Part shown: positions 15,685 to 23,414 of the stretch, one piece after another
Layout of the letters: each line of letters begins with the position of its first letter
Position numbering within the stretch: position 1 is the stretch's first letter
Assembly: GCA_900468625.1 (NCBI GenBank)
Contig: UBUL01000026.1
Coordinates: 110,311 to 174,310, forward strand
DNA: 64,000 bases
Direction of reading: 5' to 3'
Source of the DNA: Hyphomicrobiales bacterium
GTDB lineage: Bacteria; Pseudomonadota; Alphaproteobacteria; Rhizobiales; Rhizobiaceae
Position numbers and translations under genes: made by a program
The notes under the pieces: model-generated
What the model saw: only the letters and a program-made list of their open reading frames with translations
Databases searched by the model: none
Told to the model about the DNA's origin: nothing

Positions 15685-18477
15685 TTGACTGAGCAAACAC
15701 CACCCGGCGGCGGGAAGCTCCCGCCAGGCATCGAGCCGATTTCCATCATGGAGGAAATGCAGCGGTCGTATCTCGATTACGCCATGAGCGTGATCGTCAG
15801 CCGCGCGCTTCCCGACGTTCGCGATGGTTTGAAGCCAGTTCATCGGCGCATCCTCTATGCGGCGCATCAGAGCGGCTATCACTGGAACCGCAAATATGTG
15901 AAGTCGGCGCGCCCCGTCGCAGATGTCATGGGTAGCTATCATCCGCACGGCGACGCCTCGATCTATGACGCCTTGGTCCGCATGGCGCAGGACTGGTCGA
16001 TGCGCGTGCCGCTCATCGACGGGCAGGGCAATTTCGGCTCGATCGACGGCGACCCGCCGGCGGCGATGCGCTACACGGAATCCCGCCTGACGAAGGTCGC
16101 TCACGAGCTTCTCGAAGATATCGACAAGGAAACGGTCGATTTCCAGGAAAACTACGACGCGACGACGGAAGAGCCGAAGGTCCTGCCCGCGCGCTTCCCG
16201 AACCTGCTCGTCAACGGCTCCGGCGGTATCGCCGTCGGCATGGCGACGAATATTCCGCCGCACAACCTCTCGGAAGTGATCGACGGCTGTATCGCGCTGA
16301 TCGACAATCCCGCCATCGAACTGCCCGAGATGATGCAGATCATCCCCGGACCGGATTTCCCGACGGGTGCGAAGATTCTTGGTCGTGCCGGCATCCGTTC
16401 CGCCTATGAGACGGGCCGCGGCTCCGTCGTCATGCGTGGTGTTGCGACCATCGAACCCATGCGCGGCGATCGCGAACAGATCATCATCACCGAGATCCCC
16501 TATCAGGTGAACAAGGCGTCGATGATCGAGAAGATGGCCGAGCTCGTGCGCGAGAAGCGCATCGAAGGCATCTCGGACCTTCGCGACGAATCCGACCGTC
16601 AGGGCTATCGCGTCGTCGTCGAACTGAAGCGCGATGCCAATGCCGATGTCATCCTGAACCAGCTTTATCGCTATACGCCTCTGCAGACCTCCTTCGGCTG
16701 CAACATGGTGGCGCTGAACGGCGGCAAGCCGGAACAGATGAACCTGATGGACATGCTGCGGGCTTTCGTGGCGTTCCGCGAGGAAGTCATCAGCCGCCGC
16801 ACCAAGTACCTGCTTCGCAAGGCGCGAGATCGCGCCCACGTCTTGGTCGGTCTGGCGATTGCCGTTGCCAATATCGACGAAGTCATCCGCGTTATCCGCC
16901 AGGCGCCAGATCCGCAATCGGCCCGCGAAGAGCTGATGACTCGACGCTGGAATGCGGCGGACGTCGAATCGCTTATCCGGCTAATTGACGACCCTCGCCA
17001 CCGCATCAACGAGGACGGAACCTACAACCTTTCGGAAGAGCAAGCCCGCGCCATCCTCGAACTGCGCCTGGCCCGCCTGACCGCTCTTGGCCGTGATGAA
17101 ATCGACGAAGAACTCAATCAGATCGGCGTCGAGATCAAGGACTATCTCGATATTCTCTCGTCGCGCGCCCGCATCCAAACTATTGTAAAAGAAGAGCTTG
17201 CCGCCGTTCGCGACGAGTTCGGAACGCCGCGCCGCACCGAGATCGTCGATGGCGGTCTCGAGATGGACGACGAGGATCTGATTGCTCGCGAGGACATGGT
17301 CGTCACCGTTTCTCATCTCGGCTACATCAAGCGCGTGCCGCTGACGACTTATCGTGCGCAGCGTCGCGGCGGCAAGGGCCGCTCCGGCATGACCACCCGC
17401 GACGAGGATTTTGTTACCCGGCTATTTGTTCTCAATACGCATACGCCGGTTCTGTTCTTCTCGTCCCGCGGTATCGTCTACAAGGAAAAGGTATGGCGGT
17501 TGCCGATCGGCACGCCGACTTCGCGCGGCAAGGCGCTGATCAACATGCTGCCGCTGGAGCCCGGCGAACGGATCACCACGATCATGCCTCTGCCCGAGGA
17601 TGAGGACAGCTGGGATGATCTCGACGTCATGTTCACGACGACGCGCGGAACCGTGCGCCGCAACAAGCTGTCGGATTTCGTGCAGGTGAACCGCAACGGC
17701 AAGATTGCCATGAAGCTCGAAGAGGAAGGCGATGAAATCCTCTCCGTCGAGACCTGTACTGAGCATGACGACGTGCTGATGACGACGGCGCTCGGCCAGT
17801 GCATCCGCTTCTCGGTCTCGGATGTGCGTGTCTTTGCCGGCCGCAATTCGATCGGCGTGCGCGGCATCACACTTGCATCCGGCGACCGTATCATCTCGAT
17901 GACCATCGTCCGCCACGTCGATGCCGAGCCCTGGGAGCGTGCCGCCTACCTCAAGCGCTCCGTCAGCGAGCGTCGCTCGGCGACCGGCGAGGACGAGGAA
18001 ATCGCGCTGGTCGGCGAAGAAGTCACCGAAGAGGGGCAGCTCAGCGACGAGCGCTATGAAGAGCTCAAGGCTCTCGAGCAATTCGTTCTGACGGTGTCGG
18101 AAAAGGGTTTCGGCAAACGTTCGTCCTCTTACGATTTCCGTATCTCCGGCCGCGGCGGCAAGGGCATCCGTGCCACCGACACATCGAAGACGGGCGAGAT
18201 CGGCGAGCTTGTTGCCGCTTTCCCGGTCGAGGACGGCGATCAGATCATGCTCGTCTCGGATGGCGGTCAGCTGATCCGCGTCCCCGTTGGCGGTATCCGT
18301 ATCGCCAGCCGCGCCACCAAGGGCGTCACCATTTTCTCCACTGCGAAGGATGAGAAGGTCGTGTCGGTCGAGCGCATCAGCGAACCGGAAAGCGACGAGG
18401 ACGATGCCTCGGCTGCAGAAGGTGATGCCGTTGCTGGTGAGGCTGGAGATACCGGCGAAGGGGGCAGCGAAGAATGA
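15685..18477 (+). CDS. gyrA: DNA gyrase subunit A
   Basis: GyrA carries the DNA breakage-reunion and C-terminal wrapping domains of gyrase. The 930-residue product has SYLDYAMSVIVSRALPDVRD, the catalytic AAMRYTE with Tyr130, and the gyrase-specific GyrA box QRRGGKGRSG in the beta-pinwheel domain, which separates it from ParC. It begins at a TTG codon (15685). The quinolone-determining region reads YHPHGDASIYDALVRMAQ: the position of E. coli Ser83 is Ala91 here, while the Asp equivalent to Asp87 is kept (Asp95). The C-terminal tail is acidic. It is monocistronic with its own terminator. Confidence 0.97.
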   Translation: MTEQTPPGGGKLPPGIEPISIMEEMQRSYLDYAMSVIVSRALPDVRDGLKPVHRRILYAAHQSGYHWNRKYVKSARPVADVMGSYHPHGDASIYDALVRMAQDWSMRVPLIDGQGNFGSIDGDPPAAMRYTESRLTKVAHELLEDIDKETVDFQENYDATTEEPKVLPARFPNLLVNGSGGIAVGMATNIPPHNLSEVIDGCIALIDNPAIELPEMMQIIPGPDFPTGAKILGRAGIRSAYETGRGSVVMRGVATIEPMRGDREQIIITEIPYQVNKASMIEKMAELVREKRIEGISDLRDESDRQGYRVVVELKRDANADVILNQLYRYTPLQTSFGCNMVALNGGKPEQMNLMDMLRAFVAFREEVISRRTKYLLRKARDRAHVLVGLAIAVANIDEVIRVIRQAPDPQSAREELMTRRWNAADVESLIRLIDDPRHRINEDGTYNLSEEQARAILELRLARLTALGRDEIDEELNQIGVEIKDYLDILSSRARIQTIVKEELAAVRDEFGTPRRTEIVDGGLEMDDEDLIAREDMVVTVSHLGYIKRVPLTTYRAQRRGGKGRSGMTTRDEDFVTRLFVLNTHTPVLFFSSRGIVYKEKVWRLPIGTPTSRGKALINMLPLEPGERITTIMPLPEDEDSWDDLDVMFTTTRGTVRRNKLSDFVQVNRNGKIAMKLEEEGDEILSVETCTEHDDVLMTTALGQCIRFSVSDVRVFAGRNSIGVRGITLASGDRIISMTIVRHVDAEPWERAAYLKRSVSERRSATGEDEEIALVGEEVTEEGQLSDERYEELKALEQFVLTVSEKGFGKRSSSYDFRISGRGGKGIRATDTSKTGEIGELVAAFPVEDGDQIMLVSDGGQLIRVPVGGIRIASRATKGVTIFSTAKDEKVVSVERISEPESDEDDASAAEGDAVAGEAGDTGEGGSEE

Positions 18478-18542
18478 ATTTCGCTGCACCTATGGGACAA
18501 GCCCGTAGCTGACCGGTGATCCGCTCGAAAATCGAACAGTTT

Positions 18543-18578
18543 CAATCGCATGAGCTTGACAACAGGCTCATGCGATTG
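18543..18578 (+). terminator. Terminator after gyrA
   Basis: CAATCGCATGAGC (18543-18555) and its exact complement (18566-18578) form a 13-bp stem with a 10-nt loop, followed by CTTTTG, 66 bp after the gyrA stop. Confidence 0.75.
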
Positions 18579-18622
18579 CTTTTGCGGCTTAGCTCGGACT
18601 TCGCCGTCGCGTGGCCATGGTT

Positions 18623-19513
18623 CTATTCCGATTGGCTATTGCTTCGGGAAAGGGGCGGCAAAACCTCGAGGCTTGTCCGATCCAGCTGCGCGAAAATTTC
18701 GTCATAACCGAAGCGGAAATGCCACCCGAGAGAGGAGCCCGCGGATTTCGACGCGTAGATGCGATCGATCCTTTGTGGCAGAGGCCAGTTTCGTTGTGCA
18801 AATTTCGCAGCGAGACCGGGCGCGCGTAACCGGATGACGGAAGCGGCATCGATCGCCAAGGACTCGCAATCCTCCGGTTTGAATAGCGTTCCCGCAGAGA
18901 TGATATGCCGTTGAAAGTGATCGCCGCCATTGATCAAGGCGGCCGCATGGGCATCGGCAACGTCCCTTATGTCGATGCCGCGATGCAATCGGTAGGCGGC
19001 CATGACATTAGCAGGCTCCGGAAAACTGCGAGACATGCGCAAAACGCGTAGCTGCAAATCTGATCCGGCCATGTCCTCCAGCAGCCGCTCGGCCTCCAGC
19101 TTCGTGCGATGATAGATGCTTTTGGGTTGCGGAACAGTGTCTTCATCGATCCATATGCAGCGGTCCGGAACGACTGCATGGCTATAAAGGGCTGTGGTGC
19201 TGGTGAATATAAGCCTGCTCACGCCGGCAGACAGAGCCGCCTCCGCCAATAGGCGTGTTCCCTCCACATTGACGCGGCGGAATTCATCGTCGGAAACCGT
19301 TCCGACATGAGGGGCATGAAGGGCGGCGCAATGGATGATCGCATCGCTGTCTTTGAGTGCCTTGCGCAGCAGCGCCGGATCGGTGAAATCTCCGACAAGA
19401 CGTGTTGTCGAAAATGGTGAGCGATCGATTCCGACAACCGAATGATGCACCGCCAATATATTGAAGATGGCGCGGCCGAGCCGCCCCGAACTGCCGGTCA
19501 GAACAATGCGCAT
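18623..19513 (-). CDS. NAD-dependent epimerase/dehydratase family protein
   Basis: A 296-residue extended short-chain dehydrogenase. It starts with the Rossmann motif MRIVLTGSSGRLGRAIFNIL and has HCAALHAPHVG, the VNVEGTRLL helix, and the catalytic STTALYSH...IYHRTKLEAERLL with the Tyr-x-x-x-Lys pair (YHRTK). The C-terminal part is shorter than in UDP-sugar epimerases and the substrate cannot be inferred. The start is the ATG at 19513; the open frame further upstream runs through a terminator and is not coding. It is convergent with gyrA. Confidence 0.85.
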   Translation of the reverse strand: MRIVLTGSSGRLGRAIFNILAVHHSVVGIDRSPFSTTRLVGDFTDPALLRKALKDSDAIIHCAALHAPHVGTVSDDEFRRVNVEGTRLLAEAALSAGVSRLIFTSTTALYSHAVVPDRCIWIDEDTVPQPKSIYHRTKLEAERLLEDMAGSDLQLRVLRMSRSFPEPANVMAAYRLHRGIDIRDVADAHAAALINGGDHFQRHIISAGTLFKPEDCESLAIDAASVIRLRAPGLAAKFAQRNWPLPQRIDRIYASKSAGSSLGWHFRFGYDEIFAQLDRTSLEVLPPLSRSNSQSE

Positions 19514-19611
19514 TATCGCTCCCCAAAATGAAGCTGGATCGCAGTATAGCGATAGCTGCTTTCGATGTCGCGAAATTAGGCGGTCATGGCAATCGATTGA
19601 AATTACGCAAT

Positions 19612-19645
19612 AAAAAAACCGGACGCTGGCGGGGAGCGTCCGGTT
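19612..19645 (-). terminator. Rho-independent terminator for the small membrane protein genes
   Basis: On the minus strand AACCGGACGCT pairs exactly with AGCGTCCGGTT across a 7-nt loop (19617-19645) and is followed by a run of seven T (19612-19618). It ends transcripts coming from the small genes at 19695-20343. Confidence 0.85.
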
Positions 19646-19694
19646 CGGTGTCCATCCGAGCATATGGCGGGGGGAGATGCCCGGTACGCGGAGA

Positions 19695-19829
19695 TCAGAG
19701 CGTCTTATGACGCTTATGCAGTCTCTTGCTCTCTTCGCTTTCGCGATGGAGCGCCGAAATGGTGGTTGCGACTGACACGACAAACATGATGCTGATGAAA
19801 AGTGTAAGCAGCGTCAAAATTGTGAACAT
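19695..19829 (-). CDS. Very small membrane protein (44 aa)
   Basis: A 44-residue open frame begins MFTILTLLTLFISIMFVVSV, a single strong membrane segment, and ends with a charged cytoplasmic-type tail (HRESEESKRLHKRHKTL). AGGAGGGAG lies 6 bases before the ATG, an excellent ribosome site, and a Rho-independent terminator follows 50 bp after the stop. I do not recognise a named family. The strong initiation and termination signals support a real gene. It is the last of three small genes on this strand. Confidence 0.65.
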   Translation of the reverse strand: MFTILTLLTLFISIMFVVSVATTISALHRESEESKRLHKRHKTL

Positions 19830-19868
19830 GATCGCTCCCTCCTTTGGTGGGACTAGCGTTCAGATCCC

Positions 19869-20033
19869 TTAGTACTGGCTCGAGGCAACGAAGGGACGAG
19901 CCGAAGCAAAGGGACCGTAGATCTTCGACTGGTCGGGTTTCTGGTCGTAAAGCGCAACGGTTGCTGCGAGCATTCCCGAAATCATGGCCATCCAAACAAC
20001 GTTAATAAGGGTGATCTTGTGGGACATGCTCAT
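19869..20033 (-). CDS. Small membrane protein (54 aa)
   Basis: A 54-residue frame starting MSMSHKITLINVVWMAMISG, with one membrane segment (about residues 9-28) and a Pro/Ser/Tyr-containing outer tail YDQKPDQSKIYGPFASARPF. AGAAGGA precedes the ATG. A second in-frame ATG is at 20027. No family is recognised. It lies 39 bp upstream of the 44-residue gene in the same direction, so they are likely co-transcribed. Confidence 0.55.
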   Translation of the reverse strand: MSMSHKITLINVVWMAMISGMLAATVALYDQKPDQSKIYGPFASARPFVASSQY

Positions 20034-20118
20034 TTTCCTTCTTGCCGCAATATGCAGTCTGAGTTTCGAAGTTGAAACGCGGCGGTTTGCAAATGGTTCC
20101 GCCGATGTTGAGAGGTAT

Positions 20119-20343
20119 CTAGCAATGCATGCCTGAAGCGACTTTGAATGCCTTGTTCATCTGGCGTTCAGATTCGCGATGCGTTTTGCGCATGGCAGTG
20201 GCGATTTCTTGGGCAAAATCGATGTCCTTGCCGTTTTCTGAGGCAAAGTCCCATTCGATTTCATAATTGTCGGCGAAAAGATGAACGAGGTACTCGACGA
20301 AAAATGAACTGATGATGGCGCCTGCGATAATGAAGACGAGCAT
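20119..20343 (-). CDS. Small membrane-anchored protein (74 aa)
   Basis: From the ATG at 20343 the product is MLVFIIAGAIISSFFVEYLV followed by an acidic then basic soluble part (KDIDFAQEIATAMRKTHRES). This is a single N-terminal membrane anchor plus a roughly 50-residue helical domain. AGGGA lies just upstream. The open frame continues to 20418 but those residues are not membrane-like. No family is recognised. It lies 85 bp upstream of the 54-residue gene on the same strand and divergent from coaD. Confidence 0.55.
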   Translation of the reverse strand: MLVFIIAGAIISSFFVEYLVHLFADNYEIEWDFASENGKDIDFAQEIATAMRKTHRESERQMNKAFKVASGMHC

Positions 20344-20544
20344 GGCATGATTTCCCTGCAGCGGAGACCGGCGGGCTGTTGATCCAGGCCCGTTTCGATG
20401 TTGATTCCAGTAAATCATTGCCGAGCTGAAACGGGCTTGAATGCTGCATTCATCTGCTGTTCAGCAGTGGTCCTTGGGTTGCAAATGACTTGCGATGCGG
20501 CGTCATCCGTGACAAAAGGCGTCGAAACAACGAGCCGGCTTGAT

Positions 20545-21057
20545 ATGACGACAGCCTTCTATCCCGGATCTTTCGATCCGATGACCAACGGACATTTGGA
20601 TGTCCTCGTGCAGGCGTTGAATGTCGCCTCGAAGGTGATCGTCGGGATCGGCATTCATCCAGGCAAGAAGCCGCTTTTTTCCTTCGAGGAGCGGGCGGAG
20701 CTGATCCGGCGATCACTCGGCGAAGCCCTGCCGCAAAAGGTGGGTGATATTTCCGTCGTCGCTTTCGACAATCTGGTCGTCGATGCCGCCCGCACCCATG
20801 GCGCGACCTTGCTTGTGCGCGGCCTGCGCGATGGCACCGACCTCGATTATGAAATGCAGATGGCCGGCATGAACAGGCAGATGGCGCCGGACATTCAGAC
20901 GCTGTTTCTGCCGGCCGGCACGGCCTCGCGGCCCATAACCGCCACATTGGTGCGGCAGATCGCATCCATGGGCGGCGATGTCAGCGCCTTCGTGCCGTCG
21001 GCGGTGCTGGAAGCCCTGACTGCCAAACTCAAAAATATGGCCGGCGGCAACAGCTGA
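20545..21057 (+). CDS. coaD: Pantetheine-phosphate adenylyltransferase
   Basis: CoaD transfers AMP to 4'-phosphopantetheine, the fourth step of coenzyme A synthesis. The 170-residue protein has the nucleotidyltransferase motif TAFYPGSFDPMTNGHLDVL (T/HxGH), GKKPLFSFEERAELI, LVRGLRDGTDLDYEMQMAGMN and the late SSxVR-type segment ITATLVRQIASMGGDVSAFV. I used the ATG at 20545; earlier residues in the frame are not family-like. It heads a likely operon with two cyclophilin genes (29 and 78 bp gaps). Confidence 0.95.
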   Translation: MTTAFYPGSFDPMTNGHLDVLVQALNVASKVIVGIGIHPGKKPLFSFEERAELIRRSLGEALPQKVGDISVVAFDNLVVDAARTHGATLLVRGLRDGTDLDYEMQMAGMNRQMAPDIQTLFLPAGTASRPITATLVRQIASMGGDVSAFVPSAVLEALTAKLKNMAGGNS

Positions 21058-21086
21058 GCCGAAATCCAATCCCGAATGGAGCATCC

Positions 21087-21659
21087 ATGAAACTCTTTCA
21101 TATTGCATTGGCAGGATTCCTGAGCCTGGCCGCTTTCGTAGGCAGCGCGTTCTCGGCCACAGCCGCAGATCTCCTGACCATCCAGCTCAAGGACGGACCG
21201 GTGGTCATCCAGTTGATGCCGGAGGTCGCTCCGAAGCATGTCGCGCAGATTGAAGCGCTGGCAAAGAAGGGTGCATACGACAACGTCGTCTTCCATCGCG
21301 TCATCGACGGCTTCATGGCCCAGACGGGCGATGTTCAGTACGGCAATGCGGCGAAGGGCTACGATCCGCGCAAGGCCGGCACCGGTGGTTCAGATCTGCC
21401 GAACCTTCCTGCCGAATTCTCCAAGGTTCCGTTCCAGCGCGGCACCGTCGGCATGGCGCGCGCCCAGGACCCGAACTCCGCCAACTCGCAGTTCTTCATC
21501 ATGTTCGCCAATGGCGATTTCCTGAACGGCCAGTACACTGTCGTCGGCAAGGTCGTTTCGGGCATGGAATTCGTCGACAAGATCAAGCGCGGCGAAGGCC
21601 AAAACGGCGAAGTGAGCAGCCCTGACAAGATGATCAAGGTCACTGTCACCAAGAAGTGA
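21087..21659 (+). CDS. Periplasmic peptidylprolyl isomerase, cyclophilin type
   Basis: A 190-residue cyclophilin with a signal peptide (MKLFHIALAGFLSLAAFVGS, cleaved near ATAADLL). The catalytic core has VVFHRVIDGFMAQTGDVQYG (the Arg and Phe of FHRVI.GFM.Q.GD), NSANSQFFIMF and the short C-terminus of bacterial PpiA-type enzymes. It should catalyse proline isomerisation in the periplasm. It is followed by a closely similar cyclophilin without a signal peptide, so a duplication appears to have split one enzyme between two compartments. Confidence 0.93.
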   Translation: MKLFHIALAGFLSLAAFVGSAFSATAADLLTIQLKDGPVVIQLMPEVAPKHVAQIEALAKKGAYDNVVFHRVIDGFMAQTGDVQYGNAAKGYDPRKAGTGGSDLPNLPAEFSKVPFQRGTVGMARAQDPNSANSQFFIMFANGDFLNGQYTVVGKVVSGMEFVDKIKRGEGQNGEVSSPDKMIKVTVTKK

Positions 21660-21737
21660 TTTCACGGCATGATCCTGAACGGCGTCGGCCACCCAGGATG
21701 CATGCGTAACCAAACTAGAGAGAACAAGGAAACGAAC

Positions 21738-22247
21738 ATGGCTGAGATCAAGGACCCGGAAAACACCCTCATCCTGGAAACCACCAAGGGCCAGGTTGTC
21801 ATTCAGCTTCTGCCGCAGGTCGCTCCCGAACATGTCGCCCGCATCAAGGAGCTGGCGCGCGAGAAGGCCTATGACGGCGTCGTCTTCCATCGCGTCATCG
21901 ACGGCTTCATGGCCCAGACCGGCGACGTGCAGTTCGGCAAGCAGGGCAGTGAAACCTTCAACCCAGGCCGTGCCGGCATGGGCGGCTCCTCCAAGCCCGA
22001 TCTGAAGGCCGAGTTCTCCGCCACGTCGCATATTCGCGGCACCTGCTCCATGGCGCGTTCACAGAACCCGAACTCCGCCAATTCGCAGTTCTTCATCTGT
22101 TTTGCCGACGCTCCTTGGCTCAACAAGCAGTATTCCGTCTGGGGCCAGGTGATCTCCGGTATGGAATTCGTCGACCAGATCAAGCGCGGCGAGCCGGTAA
22201 AGGATCCGGACTCGATCGTATCTGCGCGGGTTGCCGCCGACGTCTGA
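21738..22247 (+). CDS. Cytoplasmic peptidylprolyl isomerase, cyclophilin type
   Basis: A 169-residue cyclophilin starting MAEIKDPENTLILETTKGQV, with no signal peptide. The core FHRVIDGFMAQTGDVQFG, NPNSANSQFFICFADAPWLN and QYSVWGQVISGMEFVDQIKR is intact. The start at 21738 follows AAGGAAACGAAC; the upstream in-frame ATG at 21669 only adds non-conserved residues. It shares long identical stretches with the preceding periplasmic paralogue, which points to tandem duplication. A strong hairpin terminator follows before queA. Confidence 0.93.
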   Translation: MAEIKDPENTLILETTKGQVVIQLLPQVAPEHVARIKELAREKAYDGVVFHRVIDGFMAQTGDVQFGKQGSETFNPGRAGMGGSSKPDLKAEFSATSHIRGTCSMARSQNPNSANSQFFICFADAPWLNKQYSVWGQVISGMEFVDQIKRGEPVKDPDSIVSARVAADV

Positions 22248-22262
22248 TCGTGATTATTCCAG

Positions 22263-22301
22263 AAACCCGCCTCTTGCGCCTTTGGTGCGAGGGGCGGGTT
22301 T
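22263..22301 (+). terminator. Long hairpin between the second cyclophilin gene and queA
   Basis: Bases 22263-22280 and 22284-22301 pair over 18 positions, with three G-U pairs and a TTT loop; the base of the stem is AAACCCGCC/GGCGGGTTT. It ends 21 bp before the queA ATG, followed by CGCTTTGC. It looks like a terminator or attenuator that separates the cyclophilin genes from queA-tgt. Confidence 0.7.
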
Positions 22302-22322
22302 CGCTTTGCATGGAAGAACCAA

Positions 22323-23408
22323 ATGCGTGTTGACCTTTTCGACTTCGATCTGCCGGATGAGCGTATAGCGCTCAGGCCCGCCGAGCCCCGCGACAGCGCG
22401 CGCCTGCTCGTCGTCGATCCCAACAATGGCATGCGCACGCTGAGCGACCATCAGGTGCGCGATCTTCCATCCTTCCTGCGCCCCGGCGACGCCATGGTCT
22501 TCAACGATACCAAGGTGATACCGGCGCAGCTCGAAGGTATTCGCCACCGTGAAGGCGCGCCCGGCCAGCACGTCTCGGCGACCTTGCATATGCGTGCCGC
22601 GCCCAATCGCTGGAAGGCCTTTGCCAAGCCGGGAAAACGCATCAAGATCGGTGATCGCATTCGGTTCGGTCATGGCGAGAATGTCTGCGCGCTCGGTTCG
22701 CTCGATGCGACGGTCGAGGAAAAGGGTGAGGGCGGTGAGATCACCTTGCGGTTCGATCTGTCCGGTCCCGCTCTCGATGAGGCGATCGCAGCGGTGGGGC
22801 ATATTCCACTGCCACCCTATATCGCGGCGAAGCGCCCGGAAGACGAGCGCGATCGCGCCGATTATCAGACGATCTACGCCCGCGAAGAGGGCGCTGTTGC
22901 CGCCCCGACCGCCGGCCTGCATTTCACGCCATCGTTGTTTGCTGCGCTCGATGCCATGGGCGTCGAGCGGCATTTCGTGACGCTGCATGTCGGCGCCGGC
23001 ACTTTCCTGCCCGTCAAAGCCGACGACACCGACGATCACAAGATGCATTTCGAAATCGGCCATGTCGATGGCGCGACTGCCGCAAAGCTGAACACCGTGA
23101 AGGCGAGGGGCGGGCGCATCGTCTGCGTCGGCACCACCTCGCTGCGATTGATCGAAAGCGCCGCCGGTGACGACGGCACGATCAAGCCCTGGCAGGGTGC
23201 CACGGGCATTTTCATCACGCCTGGCTACCGCTTCAAGGCCGTCGACATGCTGATGACCAATTTTCACCTGCCGCGCTCGACCCTGTTCATGCTCGTTTCG
23301 GCCTTTGCCGGCCTCGATACGATGCGCGCAGCCTATACCCATGCTATCGAGACGGGCTATCGCTTCTATTCCTATGGCGATGGCAGCCTGCTCTACCGGA
23401 AAGACTAG
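22323..23408 (+). CDS. queA: S-adenosylmethionine:tRNA ribosyltransferase-isomerase
   Basis: QueA converts preQ1 at the wobble position of tRNAs with GUN anticodons to epoxyqueuosine, using the ribosyl group of SAM. The 361-residue protein has the N-terminal FDFDLPDERIALRPAEPRDS, the VFNDTKVIPAQL segment, the conserved EGAVAAPTAGLHFT and the ending HLPRSTLFMLVSAFAG...AIETGYRFYSYGDGSLL. The length is typical. tgt, which acts one step earlier on the same tRNAs, follows 6 bp later, so the two form one unit. Confidence 0.96.
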   Translation: MRVDLFDFDLPDERIALRPAEPRDSARLLVVDPNNGMRTLSDHQVRDLPSFLRPGDAMVFNDTKVIPAQLEGIRHREGAPGQHVSATLHMRAAPNRWKAFAKPGKRIKIGDRIRFGHGENVCALGSLDATVEEKGEGGEITLRFDLSGPALDEAIAAVGHIPLPPYIAAKRPEDERDRADYQTIYAREEGAVAAPTAGLHFTPSLFAALDAMGVERHFVTLHVGAGTFLPVKADDTDDHKMHFEIGHVDGATAAKLNTVKARGGRIVCVGTTSLRLIESAAGDDGTIKPWQGATGIFITPGYRFKAVDMLMTNFHLPRSTLFMLVSAFAGLDTMRAAYTHAIETGYRFYSYGDGSLLYRKD

Positions 23409-23414
23409 GACGAC

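Noticed and set aside
15643..16917. 424-codon minus-strand frame over gyrA
   Set aside because: Antisense of gyrA with no recognisable domain.
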